This document shows positions 16,584 through 24,840 of a stretch of 33,028 nucleotides of DNA, in pieces. The stretch lies in NCBI GenBank assembly GCA_024402335.1, contig JAKSTZ010000024.1, positions 1 through 33,028 of the forward strand. Reading direction: 5' to 3'. Within the stretch, counting starts at the first letter, position 1, and each line of letters begins with the position of its first letter. The notes below the pieces were generated by a model. It did not search any database and was not told the origin of the DNA. It was given only the letters and a program-made list of their open reading frames with translations. The position numbers and the translations under genes were made by a program. This DNA comes from Bacteroidales bacterium (GTDB taxonomy: Bacteria > Bacteroidota > Bacteroidia > Bacteroidales > UBA1715).

Positions 16584-18955
16584 TATAGAAATTCATCATA
16601 ATCGTCGTTGTTTGTCTGTGAGGTTCCACGTTTTGGAGCAGGATTACTTCCGTAGCATGAACCTTCCCAATTTTCGGGTTGTTCAAAGTTTCCGAATGTA
16701 TATCCTAATTCATTCTTATGTGCAATACAGTCTTTCATGTAGTATGCGAAAACAGGCATTGCCATTCTTGCTCCTTGTCCGTGGGCAAAACTACGGAAAC
16801 GGATGTTTCTTTCGTCACCGCCAACCCATACGCCGGTAACCAATTCAGGAGTGAATCCCATAAACCATCCGTCGGCGTGATCGTTGGTTGTACCAGTTTT
16901 TCCACCCATAGGAACTCGGATGTCGTATCGTGTACGAAGTGAAATAGCGGTACCGTATGCTTTTGCGTCACGGTCAACCATGTTTACCACGTTTTGTAGC
17001 AATTCAACCATTTGATATGCAACGGCTTCGCTAACAGCTTCTTCTTTTTGACTTGTGAAGCTTGCTAAGATATTTCCGTATTTGTCTTCAATTTTAGTTA
17101 CAAATAATGGCTCTACATGCATACCTTTATTAGGGAATGTACTATATGCACCAACCATTTCGTGTAGAGTAAGGTCTGCTACACCAAGACAGATAGATGG
17201 TACGGGATCGATATGGCTGTATAATCCCATTTTATGAGCTAAATCAACAACAGGACCAGGATTTAATAATTGCATTAATTTTGCGGAAATCCAGTTGTTC
17301 GATGTTGCCAATCCCCATGCTAACGAAACCATTTCTCCATTTCTTGCTTTGTCGGAGTTGCTTGGTGTCCACATTTGGTCGTTTACATAGAATGATGTCG
17401 GTACATTTGCAAATTCCTTACACGGAGATATTCCTTCTTGCATGGCAAGTGTGTAAAGGAATGGCTTAAATGTAGATCCCACCTGACGTTTTTGTTGCAT
17501 TACGTGGTCGTATTGGAAGAATTCAAAGTCTATACCGCCGACAAATGCTTTTACGTAACCAGTTGCAGCTTCCATTGAAAGCATACCGCATTGTAGGAAA
17601 CTCTTCATCCATTTTAGTGAGTCAAGTGGAGAAAGAACTGTATCAATAGGACCGTCCCATGAAAATACTGTAGTAGGAATAGGAGTGTTAAATATTTCCA
17701 TAACATCATCCCAATCCATAGACTTTCCACCCATAGAATTGTAACGCTCACTTTGTTTTATTGCAGCTTTTAAACGACTATTGTATTCGTCGTTTGTCAA
17801 GCTTGAAGTAAAAGGTTTTTTAGGATTGTTTTTATTTTCGTTGAAGAATGCCGGTTGTACATTTTCCGACATGTGTTTTTTCATGGCATCTTCACCATAT
17901 TTCTGCATACGTGAATCTATGGTAGTGTGTATGCGTAATCCATCGCTATATAGGTTGTAGTAAACTCCAGGAGCTTTTTCGTTTTTGTTGCACCAACCAT
18001 ATAATGCACTTGTTTCCCAAAGTAAGGAATCTCTTTGATACATTTCTTCGCTCCAATAGTTTTTGCGCTCAGGTTTTGTCGCAGTCATTGTGGTACGGAG
18101 CCATTCTCTGAAATATGGTGCAATTCCGTTGGTATGGTCGATTCTGTGGAATTTTAAGTTGATAGGAATTAATTTGATAGAATCATATTCTTCCTTTGTA
18201 AGTTTATTGTAGTGGACCATTTGGCTCAAAACAACATTTCTACGTACGGTAACGGTATCAATATGGCGAACTGGATTGAATAGGGCAGGGTTTTTAAGCT
18301 GTCCGACCAACATTGCCGCTTCTTCTATAGTTAAATCTTTTGGCTCTTTGCTGAAATAAACTTGAGAAGCCATTTTTATACCGTTAGCGTTGTGAAGGAA
18401 GTCAAACTTGTTGAGATAGAGCATGATAATCTCTTCTTTTGTATATGATTTTTCTAGCTTGACGGCGATAACCCATTCGCGTAATTTTCTGAAAATTAAA
18501 TCAGATTTGCTTTCCAATTTTTCACGTGGGAAAAGCATTTTTGCAAGCTGTTGGGTAATGGTACTACCACCACCAGAATTCTTGTCGCCACCCAAAACAG
18601 TTTTCACAGCAACACGAAGTAAACCTCTGTAGTCTATACCGCTGTGTTCGTAGAAACGGGCATCTTCTGTCGAAACCAAAGCATCAACCAAGTATTGTGG
18701 AATGTCTTCGTATTTACATTCAATACGGTTTTCTTTGAAATATGTACCCATAGTTACACCATCGGCAGAGATGATGTTGGTGGCAAGTTTAGTTTTTGGA
18801 TTCTCCAACTCCTCAAATGTAGGCATGAAACCTAATTTTCCGGAAGAAATTAGAGAGAACAAAATGAATACACATACTATAGGTAATAGTACGCAACTCC
18901 ATAAAATTATGTATAGGGTAAGATGGGATTTTTGTCCTTTTAATGTCTCTTTCAT
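16583..18955 (-). CDS. Penicillin-binding protein 1A, bifunctional class A PBP
   Basis: Peptidoglycan glycosyltransferase/transpeptidase of 790 aa with one N-terminal membrane segment (about 12-37). The GT51 glycosyltransferase domain has catalytic E97 in STEDARFYEH and the GGGSTITQQLAKML motif (128-141). The transpeptidase has S494-T-F-K497 (active-site Ser), S552-N-N554 and K686-T-G688, all intact, so it should be beta-lactam sensitive in principle. The tail is acidic and disordered (NNDDYDEFL). It acts in the periplasm, building the wall. A -7 box TAACTTTG gives a leader of about 16 nt. It is the first gene of an operon with trmN6 and the gamma-carbonic anhydrase gene. Bacteroidota members are usually named PBP1A or MrcA. 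Confidence 0.96.
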   Translation of the reverse strand: MKETLKGQKSHLTLYIILWSCVLLPIVCVFILFSLISSGKLGFMPTFEELENPKTKLATNIISADGVTMGTYFKENRIECKYEDIPQYLVDALVSTEDARFYEHSGIDYRGLLRVAVKTVLGGDKNSGGGSTITQQLAKMLFPREKLESKSDLIFRKLREWVIAVKLEKSYTKEEIIMLYLNKFDFLHNANGIKMASQVYFSKEPKDLTIEEAAMLVGQLKNPALFNPVRHIDTVTVRRNVVLSQMVHYNKLTKEEYDSIKLIPINLKFHRIDHTNGIAPYFREWLRTTMTATKPERKNYWSEEMYQRDSLLWETSALYGWCNKNEKAPGVYYNLYSDGLRIHTTIDSRMQKYGEDAMKKHMSENVQPAFFNENKNNPKKPFTSSLTNDEYNSRLKAAIKQSERYNSMGGKSMDWDDVMEIFNTPIPTTVFSWDGPIDTVLSPLDSLKWMKSFLQCGMLSMEAATGYVKAFVGGIDFEFFQYDHVMQQKRQVGSTFKPFLYTLAMQEGISPCKEFANVPTSFYVNDQMWTPSNSDKARNGEMVSLAWGLATSNNWISAKLMQLLNPGPVVDLAHKMGLYSHIDPVPSICLGVADLTLHEMVGAYSTFPNKGMHVEPLFVTKIEDKYGNILASFTSQKEEAVSEAVAYQMVELLQNVVNMVDRDAKAYGTAISLRTRYDIRVPMGGKTGTTNDHADGWFMGFTPELVTGVWVGGDERNIRFRSFAHGQGARMAMPVFAYYMKDCIAHKNELGYTFGNFEQPENWEGSCYGSNPAPKRGTSQTNNDDYDEFL

Positions 18956-18974
18956 ATTGCAAAAATTTATCTTC

Positions 18975-18982
18975 CAAAGTTA
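18975..18982 (-). promoter_or_regulatory. Bacteroidota -7 box of the PBP1A operon
   Basis: Minus-strand TAACTTTG matches TAnnTTTG. It predicts a start near 18971 and a 16-nt leader before the ATG at 18955. No matching -33 TTTG at 18 nt is seen. Confidence 0.55.
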
Positions 18983-19077
18983 TTGATAATGTGGCAATAA
19001 TTGTGAGGTTTTTTAATTTTTTTTCATTTTATGTATTGATTGTAAATTTTGGGTGAATAATGTTTTATCAATTTATA

Positions 19078-19085
19078 TACTTTTG
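19078..19085 (+). promoter_or_regulatory. Bacteroidota -7 box of the MATE gene
   Basis: TACTTTTG matches TAnnTTTG. It predicts transcription from about 19089, only about 4 nt before the ATG at 19093, so the message is nearly leaderless. The in-frame ATG at 19060 lies upstream of the box and cannot be used from this promoter. Confidence 0.55.
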
Positions 19086-19092
19086 CCGCGCT

Positions 19093-20463
19093 ATGATACA
19101 AGATTTAACGAAAGGTCGCCCTGCGAACGTGATATTATTGTTCGCGTTTCCTATTATTTTAGGAAATATTTTCCAACAGATTTATAGTGTTGTTGATTCT
19201 ATTATTGTTGGTAGATATGTTAGCTATCAGGCACTTGCTGGAGTAGGTATTACCAATGGTTTGACATTCTTTGTCTTTGGTTTTGTGCTTGGTATAACAA
19301 GCGGTATTGGTATTATGACTGCCCAATTTTTTGGTGCCAAGAATTATGATACAATGAGGAAATCGTTAGGTACCGGATTTTTGATCTGTATAGGCTTGTC
19401 GATAATTCTAACTGCTTTTGCAATTGCTTCGATAAATCTATCTTTGAAATTCATTGGCGCTACAGAAGAGATTTATGAGTATTCTCATGATTATCTGATG
19501 ATTACGTATATCGGTCTTGCCTCCCAAATTGCATATAACATGGTAGCATGTATTTTACGTGCATTGGGTGACAGCAAAACACCTTTGTATTTCTTGATTT
19601 TTTCGTCGGTTGTGAATATAGGACTGGATTTCTTGTTCGTTAAGTCTTTTGGATGGGGGGTACAAGGTGCTGCATGGGCGACAGTTTTGGCACAATTGAT
19701 TTCTGCCATTTTCTGTTTTATTTATGTCTTTACAAAATACAAGGATTTACGCTTAGGTAGGGAGGATTTTCGTACAAGTTGGATTTTCATTTGGGAACAT
19801 TTACGTGTTGGTATACCTATGGCGTTGCAGTTTAGTATAACAGCTTTTGGTGTTATAGTATTATATGCAGCATTAAACAAATTTCCGACTACATATATTG
19901 CTGGATTTACAACTGCAAGTAAAATCCAAAGTTTAGGGATGTTAGTGCCGATTTCTTTAGGTGTTGCCATTGCAAACTATGTTGGACAAAATTATGGTGC
20001 TGGTAATCTCGTTCGTATGCGTGTAGGAGTTACTTCGGCATTATTAATGTCTATTGCGGTTTGTTTTGTAGTAAGTATTACTATCGCTTTTTTCGCAACA
20101 CCGCTTACGGCTATGTTTCTTGATCCGGATATAGTTGGAGACACTTCTGAGATTTATTCTGCTTCAACTCAATACTTATATGTTTCGGCTTTGTTCTTCC
20201 CATTCTTGTTTTTGTTGTTCATTTATAGAAATGCTTTGCAAGGTGTAGGAAAAACGTTTATGCCGTTGATGGCAGGTGTTGCGGAACTTTTTATTCGTGT
20301 ATTGGCATCGTTCATACTCCCACGTTTTTGGGGATATCAAGGTGTTATATTGGTTGATGTACTGGCTTGGGTTGGTGCGTGTTTGTTGTTGTATGTTTCT
20401 TATCGAATTCAAATGCCACGTCCAGATCGGCCATATAAAGCAAAATACTTTACAAGAAAGTAG
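19093..20463 (+). CDS. MATE family efflux transporter
   Basis: Inner-membrane protein of 456 aa with about 12 hydrophobic segments in two similar halves, each with MATE-type features: DLTKGRPANVILLFAFPIILGN at the start, QQIYSVVDSIIVGRYV, and the second-half opening MALQFSITAFGVIVL with NYVGQNYGAGN. It exports drugs, dyes or metabolites in exchange for Na+ or H+; the substrate is not readable. I choose the ATG at 19093 (MIQDLTKGRPANV) because the earlier ATG is upstream of the probable promoter and adds residues not seen in the family. Its 3' end faces the LysR gene with 7 nt between stops and no terminator, so the two transcripts probably overlap. Confidence 0.9.
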   Translation: MIQDLTKGRPANVILLFAFPIILGNIFQQIYSVVDSIIVGRYVSYQALAGVGITNGLTFFVFGFVLGITSGIGIMTAQFFGAKNYDTMRKSLGTGFLICIGLSIILTAFAIASINLSLKFIGATEEIYEYSHDYLMITYIGLASQIAYNMVACILRALGDSKTPLYFLIFSSVVNIGLDFLFVKSFGWGVQGAAWATVLAQLISAIFCFIYVFTKYKDLRLGREDFRTSWIFIWEHLRVGIPMALQFSITAFGVIVLYAALNKFPTTYIAGFTTASKIQSLGMLVPISLGVAIANYVGQNYGAGNLVRMRVGVTSALLMSIAVCFVVSITIAFFATPLTAMFLDPDIVGDTSEIYSASTQYLYVSALFFPFLFLLFIYRNALQGVGKTFMPLMAGVAELFIRVLASFILPRFWGYQGVILVDVLAWVGACLLLYVSYRIQMPRPDRPYKAKYFTRK

Positions 20464-20470
20464 TGTATTG

Positions 20471-21394
20471 TTATAGTTTAACCTTAAATTTCTTTAATCG
20501 TTCATCTAAAATTTCATCTGGAATAATTTGTTTTATTCCGTCAACAACTATATTGAGCAAGCTTTCGCGTACGTAGTCGGTGCGTATAAATAACGATACA
20601 GTTCTTGTTGGAGCAGGTTCTGCAAGCGGACGGATTTTCTTTAAATCGCATTCGCGTATGAGATCACGATGTAGTTCTGGTATAATTGTAAATCCGGCGT
20701 TTTGTTCGATTATGTGAAGTAATGTCGGCACATTTCCTGATTCGTATAGTGAACTACGTTCAGATTCGTAATTACAGGTCGTGTTCATATTAAATTGTTG
20801 ATAGATTTCTTTCTTCAGCGACCATAATCGTTCGCGTGGCATAGTGTTGATGTTTATTTCCTTCTCGTTATATAATGGATCGTTAGGAGAGACGTATGCA
20901 AAGAATCGTTCTTTGTAAAGTGGAATCTCTAATAGTTTTTCGTCAGGCGGCAATTCTGGCATGATTGCCATGTCAATTTCGGCACTTTTGAGTTGCTCCA
21001 ATATTTTTTCGCATTGTAGTTCCTGTGCTCGTAGTGTCACATTAGGAATATTTGCAATGTAGTTAAATAACTTAGGTATAATATATGGCGCAATGGTTGG
21101 TATAATTGCAAGTCGGATGATTCCCGATACGCCTTTGTGTTCATTTTGTGACATTTCTTTAAGCTGATTCGCATGAAATAACACAACACGTGCTTGTTTT
21201 ATGATTTTTTCTCCTGCCACGGTCGGTTTCATGGGATGTGAATCTCGGTCAAATAATTTAAGATCGAGTTCGTCTTCTAATTTTATAACCATTGTACTTA
21301 ATGTGGATTGGGTTATTCCACAAAATTCTGCTGCTTTTACAAAGTGCCTGTATTCATCAAGGGCAACTATGTATTCTAATTGTTGTAAAGTCAT
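20471..21394 (-). CDS. OxyR-like LysR family transcriptional regulator
   Basis: LysR-type regulator of 307 aa: winged helix-turn-helix at about 3-62 (EYIVALDEYRHFVKAAEFCGITQSTLSTMVIKLEDELDLKLFDR), then a substrate-binding-like effector domain. The layout and segments such as IPTIAPYIIPKLF, IDMAIMPELPPDEKL and NAGFTIIPEL resemble the OxyR branch. Where OxyR has its peroxidatic Cys (GHCLRDQ) this protein has KKEIYQQ. Only one Cys in that region remains (TTCNY, near 207), which may correspond to the resolving Cys. So a classic Cys199-Cys208 redox switch is unlikely. It is divergent from the superoxide reductase gene across a 186-nt region and probably controls it. Confidence 0.88.
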   Translation of the reverse strand: MTLQQLEYIVALDEYRHFVKAAEFCGITQSTLSTMVIKLEDELDLKLFDRDSHPMKPTVAGEKIIKQARVVLFHANQLKEMSQNEHKGVSGIIRLAIIPTIAPYIIPKLFNYIANIPNVTLRAQELQCEKILEQLKSAEIDMAIMPELPPDEKLLEIPLYKERFFAYVSPNDPLYNEKEININTMPRERLWSLKKEIYQQFNMNTTCNYESERSSLYESGNVPTLLHIIEQNAGFTIIPELHRDLIRECDLKKIRPLAEPAPTRTVSLFIRTDYVRESLLNIVVDGIKQIIPDEILDERLKKFKVKL

Positions 21395-21512
21395 ATCTTT
21401 TTGTTTTTTTGCGAAAAATATAATTTGTTTTATGAATAATAAAATATTTGACTATTGATTTTGTAGATATGCGAGGGGATGGATTCAATGAATAATTTTG
21501 ATATTCCGTATA

Positions 21513-21520
21513 TACATTTG
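21513..21520 (+). promoter_or_regulatory. Bacteroidota -7 box of the superoxide reductase gene
   Basis: TACATTTG matches TAnnTTTG and predicts a start near 21524 with a 57-nt leader. An ATAT-N5-ATAT dyad at 21501-21513 of the LysR T-N11-A kind abuts the box and could be an operator. The dyad is AT-rich and may be chance. Confidence 0.5.
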
Positions 21521-21580
21521 TGGTGGTTATAACACGTAAGACTGCAGTTACAATTCAGTATTAATTAAAAACTAAAAAAA

Positions 21581-21955
21581 ATGCAGACAAAATTTTATCG
21601 CTGCAAAATTTGCGGCAACGTTATTTTAAAACTTTCCGACTCAGGTGTAACACCTCATTGTTGTGCAAGAGAAATGGAAGAACTTGTTCCTAAAACTAAA
21701 GATGAGTACAAGGAAAAACATGTTCCTGTTGTTACTCGTATAGATGAACATACTATTCTTGTTGATGTTGGTTCGTTTGAACATCCAATGACTCCGGAAC
21801 ATCATATTGAATGGATATATGTCGAGACTAAGAATGGTGGTCGGTTTAAATATCTTTCTCCAACATCAAAACCACAAATTAAGATAAGTTGTAAAAGTGA
21901 ACCTATTGCCGTGTATGCGTATTGCAACCTACATGGCTTGTGGAGAAGTGAATAA
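21581..21955 (+). CDS. dfx: Desulfoferrodoxin, 2Fe superoxide reductase
   Basis: Superoxide reductase of 124 aa, which reduces superoxide to hydrogen peroxide without making oxygen, a defence typical of anaerobes. Both iron sites are complete. The N-terminal rubredoxin-like Fe(Cys)4 centre uses C8, C11, C27 and C28 (CKIC and HCC). The catalytic Fe(His)4Cys site uses H47, H68, H74, C115 and H118 (EKHVP, EHPMTPEHHIEW, CNLHG). E45 and K46 next to H47 are the known catalytic Glu and Lys. Numbering almost matches the Desulfoarculus enzyme. It is divergent from an OxyR-like regulator, has its own -7 box and ends at a strong shared terminator. Confidence 0.95.
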   Translation: MQTKFYRCKICGNVILKLSDSGVTPHCCAREMEELVPKTKDEYKEKHVPVVTRIDEHTILVDVGSFEHPMTPEHHIEWIYVETKNGGRFKYLSPTSKPQIKISCKSEPIAVYAYCNLHGLWRSE

Positions 21956-21963
21956 TAGAAATG

Positions 21964-22012
21964 AAAAGAGGACGCTGTTGTGTAAAACAGTGTCCTCTTT
22001 TGACTTTTTGTG
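21964..22012. terminator. Bidirectional terminator between dfx and the AAA ATPase gene
   Basis: AAAAGAGGAC (21964-21973) pairs with GTCCTCTTTT (21992-22001) and six more pairs extend inward (one G-U), giving a 16-bp stem with a 6-nt loop. The A-run on one side and T-run on the other let it serve both converging genes. Confidence 0.9.
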
Positions 22013-22020
22013 GTATTTTG

Positions 22021-23760
22021 TTAAAATCCCACAACTTTGCGGCTTTTCTTGTTTAGGCGTTCGTTCAGACAAATGTTTTCTATAGATTCGTATGTTGGAA
22101 CGCAATCTTCAAGAATTTCTTTCATAGTGAATTTTCTTGCAATGTTGTCAATCTCACCACCAGAGAAGTCGAATTTTGACGCAAGTTTTTCGCATGCGTT
22201 GTCGGACAGATTTGGAAGTTTGCTTTTCCAAATGTTTCTTTTTGCTTCTGTTGTCGGTTTGTTAAATTTGATTTTAAACAAAAATCGTCTTTCAAAAGCA
22301 TCGTCAAGATTGTCGGCAAGGTTTGTTGTAGCAATCATGATTCCGTTTAATTTTTCCATTTCTTCTAACAATATATTTTGTATTGCATTATCGGTTTGAT
22401 CAACAGAACCGTGAATATCTTCGCGGCGTTTTCCGAATAAAGCATCAGCTTCGTTGAAGAGTAGGATAGGTTTTTGTTTTTCGTTTTTACATATAGTTGC
22501 GTAGTCTGTAAAGATTTTCTTTACAAGTTTTTCGCTTTCGCCATACCAACAAGTTTTTGTTGCACTAATATCGACATGCATGACTTTTCTTCCTGTTGCT
22601 TTTGCCAACTGCATTGCTGTTTCTGTTTTTCCTGTACCAGGAGTTCCGTAAAAAATTGCACAAATGCCTTGTGGCATAGATTTGTCCTTTAATTTTTTCT
22701 GCAATTCAATAAAACGATTGTTTTCTAATGATTTTCCAAGAAAATTGATTTGTTCCTGTAGTTCATCACTGAAGAAAAGTTGTTTTTCGTCAATATTTTC
22801 AGGTGAAATTAATCGTTTGTCATTATTTTTTGTGCTTTGAATAACCTTATTGTCTTTTTCTAAAAACAATTCTTGTCCTTCTTGAGTTAATGCTACAGAT
22901 GCTCGCGAGAAGAAAGACGCAGGTTTTCGTTCTATCCATTTGTTTTTTATGAGTTTATGATTGTCACTCATAATCATGGCGGCAACTTTGAATTTTTTGC
23001 TGGTGCTTTCGTAAATGTCGCTTAAAGTACAATCAATACCAGTTTCGCCATAGCATACGTAGTCGTCACAAATTTCGTAGAATAAAGTTCTGTCTTCAAT
23101 ATCTTTTAATTTGCGAGTGATAGTTTTTATAAACTTTAAGTTCTTGTGCTTTTCCTCTAATAAAGAAACAGTATGGAATAAATCAGAAGTAGAACAGTCT
23201 CCTTCGCTTCGTTTGTTTATCTCGTTTGACACTAATAAACAGAATTGGTATCGGTCTATTTCTGTAATAGGAGAGAGTTTAAAAGGTTTGTTGTTGATTA
23301 TTGCTTGTTCCAAATCACTGTCAATTTGTATTTGAGTATTTCTTCTCCCTCTGGCTACACTAGTGGTTCTAAGGTATCCTTTCTCTTTCAAATATTCATA
23401 TTCTTTTTTTATTGGCAACGCATCAATACTGTCCATATTAAAAAATCTTGATATTGCATCTATTCCAGAGCGGAATCCATCTTCTAATTGTACGGTGTAT
23501 GTAGCTATAAATACCGCCGTTTGTGTCTCTGTTAGTTTTAGGTAGTTCGCGAATTTTTCTAAAGTTGTAACTATTAATTGGAGTTTTATTTCGGAAATAT
23601 ATTCTTTTCTTCGACCCATTCTCCTTTCTTCGTCATAGCTTTCTTCTTTTACGAAAGAGAATCTTTTGTCGATTTTTGCAAGTACTTGAGTCTCTGATTT
23701 CTCTAAATTTTTTGAAAGAAATGTAAAAGTAGCTAATGTGTTGATTAATGTTTCTGCCAT
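22021..23760 (-). CDS. Stand-alone AAA ATPase with Asn in Walker B
   Basis: Protein of 579 aa. Residues 1-330 are an alpha-helical/winged-helix-like region without a known name (LKEKGYLRTTSVARGRRN looks like a wing). The C-terminal 240 residues are a classic AAA module: Walker A GTPGTGKT (372-379), pore-loop-like region with WYGESEK (405-411), Walker B ILLFNEAD (432-439), sensor 1 ATTN (477-480), Arg finger ERR (490-492) and sensor 2 GGEIDN (534-539). Asn436 replaces the usual Walker B Asp, while the catalytic Glu437 is kept. I recall other ATPases of this group with FNEAD, so this is probably a family trait. Its function is unknown; no adaptor or protease partner lies next to it. Confidence 0.85.
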   Translation of the reverse strand: MAETLINTLATFTFLSKNLEKSETQVLAKIDKRFSFVKEESYDEERRMGRRKEYISEIKLQLIVTTLEKFANYLKLTETQTAVFIATYTVQLEDGFRSGIDAISRFFNMDSIDALPIKKEYEYLKEKGYLRTTSVARGRRNTQIQIDSDLEQAIINNKPFKLSPITEIDRYQFCLLVSNEINKRSEGDCSTSDLFHTVSLLEEKHKNLKFIKTITRKLKDIEDRTLFYEICDDYVCYGETGIDCTLSDIYESTSKKFKVAAMIMSDNHKLIKNKWIERKPASFFSRASVALTQEGQELFLEKDNKVIQSTKNNDKRLISPENIDEKQLFFSDELQEQINFLGKSLENNRFIELQKKLKDKSMPQGICAIFYGTPGTGKTETAMQLAKATGRKVMHVDISATKTCWYGESEKLVKKIFTDYATICKNEKQKPILLFNEADALFGKRREDIHGSVDQTDNAIQNILLEEMEKLNGIMIATTNLADNLDDAFERRFLFKIKFNKPTTEAKRNIWKSKLPNLSDNACEKLASKFDFSGGEIDNIARKFTMKEILEDCVPTYESIENICLNERLNKKSRKVVGF

Positions 23761-23928
23761 GATTTTAATGATTTTTGTTTGAACTTTGAACTAATTTTAC
23801 TGAGGAAAAATTTTTTGTCAATATAGAATTGTAAAATTTGTTCATCATTTTTATTGTTCTCAAGGCTGGTAGTTTTGAAAAATTAAACTTCTTAAAGCAA
23901 GAAATCCATTTATTTCATAAAAACAATG

Positions 23929-23936
23929 TATTTTTG
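23929..23936 (+). promoter_or_regulatory. Bacteroidota -7 box of rnpB
   Basis: TATTTTTG matches TAnnTTTG and ends 5 nt before the first base of the RNase P RNA P1 helix (23941). This spacing serves as an internal ruler for other promoters in the window. Confidence 0.7.
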
Positions 23937-23940
23937 CAAT

Positions 23941-24259
23941 GCAGTAGGTCGTTCTATCGCTCTCGAAAGAGGGAGGAAAGTCCGGACAACATAGAGCATT
24001 GCGCCTGTTGAAAGAACAGATGTGCGTGAGCGTATGGTATGGTAGAAGAAAATAACCGCCGAAGCAATTCGGTAAGGGTGAGAAGGCGGTGTAAGAGACC
24101 ACCATTGTGCAAAGCGATTTGTGCAGATGTGCCACCGGCAAGTTGCAAGACCATGTAAACCAACGTTTGAGGGCTGCTCGTCCGAGTTGGAGGGTAGGTT
24201 GCGTTAGATAAATGATAGAATCCCGCAAGGGAACAGAATCCGGCTTATAGGCTTACTGC
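23941..24259 (+). ncRNA. rnpB: RNase P RNA
   Basis: Catalytic RNA that removes the 5' leaders of pre-tRNAs, about 319 nt. The ends are fixed by the P1 helix: GCAGTAGGTC at 23941-23950 pairs over ten positions (two G-U) with GGCTTACTGC at 24250-24259. The universal core is present. GAGGAAAGTCCGGAC near 23970-23985 holds the 5' strand of P4, and ACAGAATCCGGCTTATA near 24233-24249 holds the 3' strand. GGTAAGGGTGAGAAGGCGG near 24070 and AAGAGACCACC near 24093 are also typical of class A RNAs, and GATAAATGATAGAATCCC precedes the 3' core. Minus-strand reading frames across this RNA are spurious. It converges on rimM with only 5 nt between the RNA end and the rimM stop. Confidence 0.95.
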
Positions 24260-24267
24260 TTTTTTTA
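24250..24267 (+). terminator. rnpB terminator T-run overlapping the rimM stop
   Basis: The P1 3' strand (24250-24259) is followed by seven T residues (24260-24266). The minus-strand rimM stop codon occupies 24265-24267, so the T-run and the stop share bases. Confidence 0.7.
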
Positions 24268-24795
24268 TGCTTCTAATATTCCGTCAGGAATTTCTAATGT
24301 AATAGTTCGCAATTCTTCGTTGATTTCCTTGAGTAAGTCTTCGGCAAACGGAATGAGAACGGAAGAACCATCACCTTTTTTTACATCAAAAACAACGTTT
24401 AGTGAATAGGCTATAACTTCTTGAATAGTTCCGATGGTTGCTTGGGTGTCAAAGTCTATGACGGAAAATCCAACTAAATCATTATCTTGAATATCGTCGT
24501 CTTGTTCTTCGTCACTTTCTATGTACACTTTTGTTCCGCAGTATTGCTCTGCTTTTTCTAAAGTGTTGATGTCTTCGAACTTTACGAAAAACGAATTACT
24601 TTTTATAGTAGCTTTTTCAATGAAAAAAGGAACTAGTCGTTCTTGTCTACAAAGAAATAGGTATGGCAAATCTTGTATGTCTTCGTAGTCAACATTTTTT
24701 ATTGAAAGAAGAACTTCGCCGTCTTTGCCGTGAGGTCGGGAAATATAGCCGATTTCCAAACAATTGTTTATCTCAGGTATTTCTTTGTATTTCAT
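24265..24795 (-). CDS. rimM: Ribosome maturation factor RimM
   Basis: 16S rRNA processing and 30S assembly factor of 176 aa that binds S19 in the 30S head. The N-terminal RimM domain starts EIGYISRPHGKDGEVLL, the family hallmark, and the C-terminal PRC-barrel includes DLVGFSVIDFDTQATIGTIQEV and VLIPFAEDLLKEI. I use the ATG at 24795 (MKYKEIPEINNCL) because the longer frame begins with a TTG inside the terminator stem that follows rpsP. The usual rpsP-rimM order is kept, but trmD and rplS do not follow. Confidence 0.93.
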   Translation of the reverse strand: MKYKEIPEINNCLEIGYISRPHGKDGEVLLSIKNVDYEDIQDLPYLFLCRQERLVPFFIEKATIKSNSFFVKFEDINTLEKAEQYCGTKVYIESDEEQDDDIQDNDLVGFSVIDFDTQATIGTIQEVIAYSLNVVFDVKKGDGSSVLIPFAEDLLKEINEELRTITLEIPDGILEA

Positions 24796-24810
24796 TTGAG
24801 TTGTATTATA

Positions 24811-24840
24811 AAAAAGGGTGTCCAAAAATTGAACACCCTT
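24811..24840 (-). terminator. Intrinsic terminator between rpsP and rimM
   Basis: On the minus strand AAGGGTGT (24840-24833) pairs with ACACCCTT (24821-24814) over an 11-nt loop, followed by a T-run into TTTTTTATAAT. It lies 22 nt after the rpsP stop and 19 nt before the rimM ATG, so rimM is either attenuated by readthrough or has another promoter. I see no TAnnTTTG box in the gap. Confidence 0.85.

Noticed and set aside
21395..21580. Defined LysR operator in the divergent region
   Set aside because: Several T-N11-A matches occur, but the region is so AT-rich that they are expected by chance. Only one, next to the -7 box, is mentioned as a possibility.
23860..24228. Minus-strand reading frames of 122 and 69 codons
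   Set aside because: They lie across RNase P RNA, whose P1 and P4 elements on the plus strand are unmistakable. The translations show no protein-like pattern.
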